From GCA-020348445 sp965372465 (GTDB lineage: Archaea > Thermoplasmatota > Thermoplasmata > GCA-020350865), in contig CBDVCK010000218.1 of the NCBI GenBank assembly GCA_965372465.1, positions 1-6,645 on the forward strand: DNA of 6,645 nucleotides, given 5' to 3'. This document shows positions 6,001 through 6,645 of the stretch, in pieces. The notes below the pieces were generated by a model, which was given only the letters and a program-made list of their open reading frames with translations, searched no databases and was not told where the DNA came from. The translations under genes were made by a program, and so were the position numbers. Positions within the stretch are counted from its first letter, which is position 1. Every line of letters starts with the position of its first letter.

Positions 6001-6645
6001 TACTGAACTTGTATCCATGTAAATTGCGAAATTTTGATTATTTGTGAAGTTTCCGTTGTAGATAATGTTATTATCGGAATCAGATACCATCCTGATCGCC
6101 TGATTGAACCCTGACATGGTATCTTGTCTTATGGTATTGTTCGCAGAACCACTCAATTCGATACCGTTGCTGTCTATTGGATTTACATTGATCAAATTGT
6201 TAGTTATGAGATTTCTGTCAGACCCCAAGAAAGATATACCGTGGGCATCAGAGCCGGAAGTGTTGATCGTATTTGAATAAAGGCTGTTATTGTTCGAATT
6301 TATCCAGAAATAGATACCATCTGCTCCATCACCTGTTGTGGTTATATCATTAATCCAAACGGTATTATTTGTTGTATCCCAGAACCATATTCCATAGCCA
6401 TTTACTCCATGTGTTTCTATTGAATTTTCGGTTATATTATTCAATTGTGATCCCCAGACCCATACACCTATGGAATCAGTTTTATTTGTAACAATATCGT
6501 TGTCAAATATCAAATTGTTATCAGAGGATGACAATAGATATATCCCTGTCTCATTGGTATTTATCGTATTATTAACAATTTCACAATCACTGGATGAGAT
6601 CAAAGGCAGAGCTGCAATCGTCGATGTCCCCTTGGGCAAAGGCCG
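55..6645 (-). CDS. Giant modular cell-surface protein (beta-helix / Ig-like array / Fn3 / TSP3 / TM anchor), N-terminally truncated
   Basis: I do not recognise this as a named gene; the function is inferred from domains only. The frame ends in TAA at 57-55 and is open to the window edge: the codons before the first TTG (6639-6637) are CGG (Arg) and CCT (Pro), and beta-helix repeats begin within 20 residues. The TTG is therefore probably an internal Leu, and the real start and signal peptide lie to the right. The visible part holds two parallel beta-helices, an Ig-like linker, eleven Ig-like modules, an Fn3 domain, a TSP3-like calcium-binding segment, one C-terminal transmembrane helix and an acidic tail. 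Only three cysteines are visible (19, 394, 494) and no catalytic motif is evident. The likely role is adhesion, glycan or partner binding, or a surface-layer component, with the bulk outside the membrane. Similar architectures are familiar from Thermoplasmatota and other archaea. No frameshift or in-frame stop breaks it. Confidence 0.93.
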   Translation of the reverse strand, partial: RPLPKGTSTIAALPLISSSDCEIVNNTINTNETGIYLLSSSDNNLIFDNDIVTNKTDSIGVWVWGSQLNNITENSIETHGVNGYGIWFWDTTNNTVWINDITTTGDGADGIYFWINSNNNSLYSNTINTSGSDAHGISFLGSDRNLITNNLINVNPIDSNGIELSGSANNTIRQDTMSGFNQAIRMVSDSDNNIIYNGNFTNNQNFAIYMDTSSVNQWIITTDATGINDKFIIHGILWVKSGGNLQLRQVLLRVDDVFVDSGGTLTVYESMNTVFSDDVWIEGYTEINNTVWKINNTYDGEHRIQVNSTGNLVLVNGSIISAYDPVYHYDFWVDGSATFLDSTVEYVGYSFDIGSTGIFVTNPNVSFNNMVIRHSMAAIGFEGVSGSVINSEIYNCTVGIALFNGSGIVLDNLDIHDMFVGMDGFTVGIVAENYSNVIITNATIENLPSLGFSTGIMMNWAQGIVIQNVNITNVTGFGIFADNSSASVDNVFMDACIIGVQTENSSLYIQGTTIANQGMLALSVQVNSFVEYINGHIFDAGGFRVAYQSTIYVNSTLIENITQTGDTFGIFAQEGTAFLDDVTILNMTTGVMAVDFSNITISNSFINDSVSAGISGDSSVFNVINTVIDNATMGVFFRGSTGNVITNSVINDTSSWAFLGEGSVTSIYSTLFDNNNEVVYVYNTGNLFIVNSTISAGSGVNLMMNQDSHIISLNTSFDNSSVMIFDAQSTLTVQWYLHVLVLNASASPVPLADLRIIDNPNGTYDSSFVTDVGGYVNWITITEYMQDSTIQTYFTPYNLTANKGPQDKTVFSNISKSMLVIIQFEGVGVNIDFIRLEYFDGTPVAEGTVLNADQFITIYARGYNISSGLVGDVFVNWSINGGIGILSTPNGTSVIFDAATLGVGNISAEFGPIGDVTGNITVTPGDVMNIIIIPQGPETYSADDTIVYQTFGYDADGNLNMTWVPGWSWLGPNLGIMTQLTPDDYNYSIEFNLADSSFVQVILTTNPTINNVSAVTVNPGVLFEIVIIPGGSETNTTDDVLNFTVGGYDGDGNLNLSWSVSTSWETAYLGNISISGYNISIEFTDVGTGSINISDMSKTDIYNLSKSITVNPGIPYSIYYVSGNGQTGLGGLVLVNPFVVMVEDYDGNPVPNVEINWSLDGWPSGAKGQSLSFYNSLTDLNGEASTVLTLGDIGGVYYVNASNITYTLVGEPVSFSANATVYTIDKILITDGGGNPITDRTLSTDDTITIFVWAYNETVGIFGPLPVNWSFTGGIGVFTSPIISQAQATFDFTTVGMGNIVVEFSNSTVTISNMTGDITVIPGAVVNIILNPSIVSNSTDGSDIFRAVGYDADWNANWTWTPVWGWQGTSLGTLSAIDDYNYTVSYHTVGSDNLRVNLLGYADIDDIADVNVYTGQVASIEIYPWPQTTATADDVGTFSVIGRDADGYTNWSWTPNWTWEGIGLGTLTQIDDYNYTVAFDFVGWDAINVTFSGNPSIYNRTSVFVSSGVVVRIEITPWPSSNYNVGETGYYFAVGYDADGNENWSWNPSWNWNGSGLGALTQVTSFNYTVIFSGAGSDDIIVGVISDPAISNTSFVAVSALTTVDYIVIMDSPGGTGTIVGTMNFGVGEIFTLYAVGFNFTTGYIMDIDVEWTSSDINNGTVVFGPNDSALFTANLTHGGIVTITATNLSLPVQTNITGIFTILDPQVDYITIRDTDGGGGSIVTTASFLEGETDVFHAASYNDTAGYLGDVDVSWESLDTNVGTVSPTSGYSITTFTAGSVSGTTIVTAIYIPGISDSTSTLTVSLISPPPTMDLIIIRDQPGGLGNITTTITFEAGETHTFYVAGYNSSTGQFIGDVAVVWDVASEVGTIDITSGSYTHFSALDRFGSIALGNLSVTHINLTNSTAIIVDLPPIAPQNLDISKVADGNSLNITWTQSIETDVAGYEIYRSETPGGNFTLVQNVSGRSTTTYVDSGLTDGVTYYYRIVAYDGIPNFSPASFEASGTPDTDTDGDGIYNADDDDDDGDDLSDSEELELGTDPLSWDTDGDGHGDKEDKYPLDSTKWKEEAKESALLFILLPIIVLIILLLLILLKKRKPGDEIPPDEELDEMSKEDLDAIEEDILEDDIEDEPEEEPKEDLEDDIEDEPDEEPMGDLEDEGEEVAEEVSEGGDNDVLEELLRETENLKKESPDDTE
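58..363 (-). other. Acidic, low-complexity cytoplasmic tail
   Basis: Residues 2093-2194, after the membrane helix. From 2097 on, 52 of 98 residues are Asp or Glu by hand count, against five Lys/Arg. The order is a P-P-D-E-E-L-D-E linker, S-K-E-D-L-D-A-I-E-E, a 16-residue tandem repeat, a Glu-rich stretch (2156-2168), G-G-D-N-D and a short amphipathic-looking segment V-L-E-E-L-L-R-E-T-E-N-L-K-K (2174-2187). It has no sequon. Such tails are probably disordered; binding of cations or basic cytoplasmic partners is possible but not shown by the sequence. Confidence 0.8.
178..273 (-). repeat. 48-bp tandem repeat, two copies, in the acidic tail
   Basis: Bases 178-225 and 226-273 are direct, adjacent copies with 9 mismatches in 48 (39 of 48 identical by hand alignment). 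They encode LEDDIEDEPEEEPKED (2123-2138) and LEDDIEDEPDEEPMGD (2139-2154). Most differences fall at the membrane-distal ends of the units or preserve acidity. In-frame duplication is the simplest origin, so tail length may vary between relatives. Confidence 0.85.
364..426 (-). other. Single C-terminal transmembrane helix
   Basis: Residues 2072-2092 are an uninterrupted run of Leu, Ile, Val, Phe, Ala and one Pro (2079). They are followed at once by K-K-R-K (2093-2096), a stop-transfer signal that obeys the positive-inside rule. The preceding stretch is charged (K-W-K-E-E-A-K-E, 2063-2070). This predicts type I topology: everything before it outside the cell, the acidic tail inside. No sortase LPXTG or PGF-CTERM motif is present, so anchoring is by the helix itself. 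Confidence 0.93.
460..621 (-). other. Thrombospondin type-3-like calcium-binding segment
   Basis: Residues 2007-2060. It has D-T-D-T-D-G-D-G-I-Y-N-A-D-D (2007-2020), a run of six Asp (2019-2024) then G-D-D-L-S-D-S-E-E (2025-2033), G-T-D-P (2037-2040) and D-T-D-G-D-G-H-G-D (2044-2052). D-x-D-x-D-G-D-G loops with an intervening L-S-D-x-E-E and G-T-D-P-x-x-x-D-T-D-G-D-G are the standard TSP3 arrangement, which binds several calcium ions and stiffens the segment next to the membrane. It leads through P-L-D-S-T-K-W (2058-2064) into the transmembrane helix. Confidence 0.9.
622..906 (-). other. Fibronectin type III domain
   Basis: Residues 1912-2006. The Fn3 landmarks are in order: the P-P-x-A-P-x-N-L (1912-1919) opening, the I-T-W (1932-1934) core Trp, D-V-A-G-Y-E-I-Y-R-S (1941-1950), a T-T-Y-V-D (1969-1973) turn, and L-T-D-G-V-T-Y-Y-Y-R-I-V-A-Y-D (1976-1990) with the tyrosine corner. 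Its length of about 95 residues is usual for the family. It sits between the Ig array and the calcium-binding segment, as is common in prokaryotic surface proteins, where it acts as a spacer or weak carbohydrate-binding unit. Confidence 0.88.
907..1212 (-). repeat. Ig-like module D3
   Basis: Residues 1810-1911. It opens M-D-L-I-I-I-R-D-Q-P-G-G-L-G-N-I-T-T-T (1812-1830), then has F-E-A-G-E-T-H-T-F-Y-V-A-G-Y-N (1833-1847), I-G-D-V-A-V-V-W (1854-1861) and V-G-T-I (1867-1870). It is preceded by a short proline hinge (S-P-P-P-T, 1807-1811) and followed by another proline pair at the start of the Fn3 domain. Confidence 0.66.
1213..1527 (-). repeat. Ig-like module D2
   Basis: Residues 1705-1809. 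It opens V-D-Y-I-T-I-R-D-T-D-G-G-G-G-S-I-V-T-T (1706-1724), then has L-E-G-E-T-D-V-F-H-A-A-S-Y-N-D-T-A-G-Y-L-G-D-V-D-V-S-W (1728-1754), V-G-T-V-S-P (1761-1766) and F-T-A-G (1775-1778). The 'AGYNxTAGYLGDVxVxW' phrase is one I associate with large Thermoplasmatota surface proteins, from memory and without a search. Confidence 0.68.
1528..1839 (-). repeat. Ig-like module D1
   Basis: Residues 1601-1704. It opens V-D-Y-I-V-I-M-D-S-P-G-G-T-G-T-I-V (1602-1618), then has G-V-G-E-I-F-T-L-Y-A-V-G-F-N-F-T-T-G-Y (1624-1642), D-I-D-V-E-W-T-S-S (1645-1653), N-G-T-V (1657-1660) and an F-T-A (1670-1672) closing strand. This is the first of three consecutive copies. The 'ExW..... .GTV ....F.A' run is typical of Big_2-like Ig folds. 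Confidence 0.66.
1840..2121 (-). repeat. Trp-rich Ig-like module B5
   Basis: Residues 1507-1600. It opens I-E-I-T-P-W-P (1511-1517) and has G-Y-D-A-D-G-N-E-N-W-S-W-N-P-S-W-N-W-N-G (1533-1552), G-L-G-A-L-T-Q (1554-1560) and F-N-Y-T-V-I-F (1564-1570). It ends in V-A-V-S-A-L-T rather than x-x-G, which marks the change to the D modules. Five tryptophans fall within about 35 residues. Confidence 0.67.
2122..2400 (-). repeat. Trp-rich Ig-like module B4
   Basis: Residues 1414-1506. It opens I-E-I-Y-P-W-P (1418-1424) and has R-D-A-D-G-Y-T-N-W-S-W-T-P-N-W-T-W-E-G (1441-1459), G-L-G-T-L-T-Q-I-D-D-Y-N-Y-T-V (1461-1475) and a closing V-F-V-S-S-G. It is the copy nearest to the apparent consensus, and it shares the I-E-I-x-P-W-P opening with B5. 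Confidence 0.68.
2401..2676 (-). repeat. Trp-rich Ig-like module B3
   Basis: Residues 1322-1413. The core is G-Y-D-A-D-W-N-A-N-W-T-W-T-P-V-W-G-W-Q-G (1347-1366), then S-L-G-T-L-S (1368-1373), I-D-D-Y-N-Y-T-V (1375-1382), and the end V-N-V-Y-T-G (1408-1413). The Gly of DADG is Trp here (1352). Its Y-N-Y box is exactly 93 residues before that of B4, and the two are also similar at the DNA level around 2222-2300 and 2501-2578, which suggests a comparatively recent tandem duplication. Confidence 0.67.
2677..2982 (-). repeat. Ig-like module A2
   Basis: Residues 1220-1321, the second copy of the A module. It begins I-D-K-I-L-I-T-D-G-G-G-N (1222-1233) and continues with D-D-T-I-T-I-F-V-W-A-Y-N (1243-1254), P-V-N-W-S-F-T-G-G-I-G-V-F (1264-1276), F-D-F-T-T-V-G-M-G-N-I (1288-1298) and T-G-D-I-T-V-I-P-G (1313-1321). 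The I-D-x-I-x-I-x-D-x-G-G opening links A to the D family (1601-1911), so A and D are probably branches of one repeat family. Confidence 0.65.
2983..3306 (-). other. Big_1/invasin-like Ig module C
   Basis: Residues 1112-1219. The order is V-x-V-E-D-Y-D-G-N-P-V-P-N-V-E-I-N-W-S-L (about 1138-1157), S-L-T-D-L-N-G-E-A-S-T-V-L-T-L-G (1174-1189), G-G-V-Y-Y-V-N-A (1192-1199) and F-S-A-N-A (1213-1217). 'D-x-x-G-N-P-V-x-x-V-x-V-x-W', then 'T-D-x-x-G-x-A-x-x-x-L' and a 'Y-x-V-x-A' strand is the hallmark of bacterial Ig-like domain 1, as in intimin and invasin stalks. Only one copy is present, set between the two A-B blocks. Confidence 0.72.
3307..3585 (-). repeat. Ig-like module B2, diverged from the Trp motif
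   Basis: Residues 1019-1111. It keeps the frame of the B family: I-V-I-I-P-G (1023-1028), D-D-x-x-x-F-T-V-G-G-Y-D-G-D-G-N-L-N (1036-1053), L-G-N-I, Y-N-I-S-I-E-F (1075-1081) and a V-N-P-G end. It has lost W-x-P-x-W-x-W-x-G; the region reads SWSVSTSWETAYLG (1055-1068). It is therefore a degenerate or specialised copy and marks the boundary before the non-homologous C module. Confidence 0.6.
3586..3870 (-). repeat. Trp-rich Ig-like module B1
   Basis: Residues 924-1018, starting right after the V-T-P-G end of A1. The recurrent core is G-Y-D-A-D-G-N-x-N (950-958), T-W-V-P-G-W-S-W-L-G (960-969), L-G-I-M-T-Q (972-977), then D-D-Y-N-Y-S-I-E-F (981-989), and it closes with V-T-V-N-P-G. This is the first of five copies of about 92-95 residues. 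The start and end phrases resemble Big-type Ig domains ('I-x-I-x-P ... F-x-x-x-G-Y-D-x-D-G-N'), but the W-x-P-x-W-x-W insert is distinctive. Confidence 0.65.
3871..4170 (-). repeat. Ig-like module A1
   Basis: Residues 824-923. The pattern is N-I-D-F-I-R-L, a D-G-T-P-V turn, L-N-A-D-x-x-x-I-Y-A-R-G-Y-N (848-862), then D-V-F-V-N-W-S (870-876), G-G-I-G-I-L (879-884) and a closing N-I-T-V-T-P-G (917-923). It pairs closely with module A2 (1220-1321), sharing V-N-W-S-x-x-G-G-I-G, the x-F-D-x-x-T-x-G-x-G-N-I core and the I-T-V-x-P-G end. It also matches the D modules more distantly. This looks like a bacterial Ig-like (Big) fold used as a stalk unit. Confidence 0.65.
4171..4449 (-). other. Carboxypeptidase-regulatory-like / Ig-like linker domain
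   Basis: Residues 731-823 change from beta-helix to a beta-sandwich style. After a hydrophobic strand (LHVLVLNAS, 735-743) comes the sequence SPVPLADLRIID (745-756) and then a T-D-x-x-G-Y turn (768-773). This is the typical order of carboxypeptidase regulatory-like or transthyretin-type domains: a strand, then 'ASGxPVxGAxVxI', then 'TDxxGxY'. Such domains often act as rigid connectors between a binding head and an Ig stalk. The segment ends near 823, where the first Ig-like repeat begins. The family call is from pattern only. Confidence 0.5.
4450..5934 (-). other. Second, less regular right-handed beta-helix
   Basis: Residues about 236-730 are rich in short alternating beta-strand motifs of parallel beta-helix type. 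Recurrent hydrophobic-G-I/V-hydrophobic steps appear as VGIAL (396-400), VGIVA (425-429), TGIMM (452-456), FGIFA (475-479), IGVQT (496-500), FGIFA (566-570), TGVMA (587-591), AGISG (610-614) and MGVFF (631-635). Each is paired with Asn-rich edges such as NVNITNVT and NITISNSFIND. Rung length varies from 19 to 29 residues and is mostly 21-23, unlike the regular ~25 of the first helix. The early part (236-365) has fewer, longer strands with GG-x-L and STGNLVL turns and may cap or connect the two helices. Two of the protein's three cysteines (394 and 494) are here. No active site is recognisable; binding or a structural tip domain is inferred. Confidence 0.72.
6001..6645 (-). other. N-terminal parallel beta-helix (NosD/PbH1-like), about eight rungs
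   Basis: Residues 1-213 consist of rungs with the pattern N-N-x-I-x-x-N-x-I, a Gly/Asp/Thr turn, G-I-x-hydrophobic, then S-S/D-x. Examples are NNLIFDNDI (41-49), NNITENSIE (67-75), NNTVWINDI (91-99), NNSLYSNTI (117-125) and RNLITNNLI (142-150). Taking the second Asn as register (24, 47, 72, 97, 123, 148, then Asp173 and Gly196) gives steps of 23-26 residues, one turn of a right-handed beta-helix. Such helices in the NosD and pectate-lyase-like superfamily bind or cleave polysaccharides or serve as adhesive scaffolds. I see no catalytic constellation, so a binding or structural role is more likely. The first rung is incomplete at the window edge, so more rungs probably lie outside it. Confidence 0.85.

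Noticed and set aside
4450..6645. Enzyme call (pectate lyase or NosD copper-delivery protein) for the beta-helices
   Set aside because: The fold pattern fits the superfamily, but no catalytic Asp/Lys/Arg set or metal site can be pointed to, and there is no nos operon context. Only the fold is claimed.

Overview
The window is almost entirely one very long, intron-free open reading frame on the minus strand. It ends in TAA at 57-55 and stays open through the right-hand edge at 6645. About 2,196 codons are visible. The protein is N-terminally truncated by the window, because the frame reads Arg-Pro immediately before the first TTG and a beta-helix is already under way there. No start codon, ribosome-binding site, promoter or signal peptide can be seen. 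Residue numbers in this annotation count the TTG at 6639-6637 as residue 1.

In N- to C-terminal order (right to left on the + strand) the protein contains: a NosD/PbH1-like parallel beta-helix with regular ~25-residue rungs (1-213); a second, less regular beta-helix (about 236-730); a carboxypeptidase-regulatory-like/Ig-like linker domain (731-823); an array of eleven Ig-like modules in the order A-B-B-C-A-B-B-B-D-D-D (824-1911); one fibronectin type III domain (1912-2006); a thrombospondin-type-3-like, calcium-binding Asp-rich segment (2007-2060); one transmembrane helix with a KKRK stop-transfer (2072-2096); and a strongly acidic tail of about 98 residues containing a 16-residue tandem repeat. 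This layout fits a type I, C-terminally anchored cell-surface protein: two beta-helices at the distal end, a long Ig/Fn3 stalk, and a short acidic cytoplasmic tail. About 80 N-x-S/T sequons lie in the outer part and none in the tail, which agrees with that topology.

The domain combination, the very high Asn/Ile/Ser/Thr content, the sequon density and the TSP3-TM-acidic-tail ending resemble large surface proteins of uncultivated Euryarchaeota, especially Thermoplasmatota. This assignment is from memory of protein style and is only moderately secure; a bacterial surface protein of similar build cannot be excluded. No RNA gene, mobile element, CRISPR array or second gene is supported. The 54 bases left of the stop codon hold no gene. 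The noteworthy content is the internal architecture: repeated tryptophan-rich modules, an apparent block duplication, a lysine-free stretch of 687 residues, and a repeat-built acidic tail. I see no multi-gene system here.
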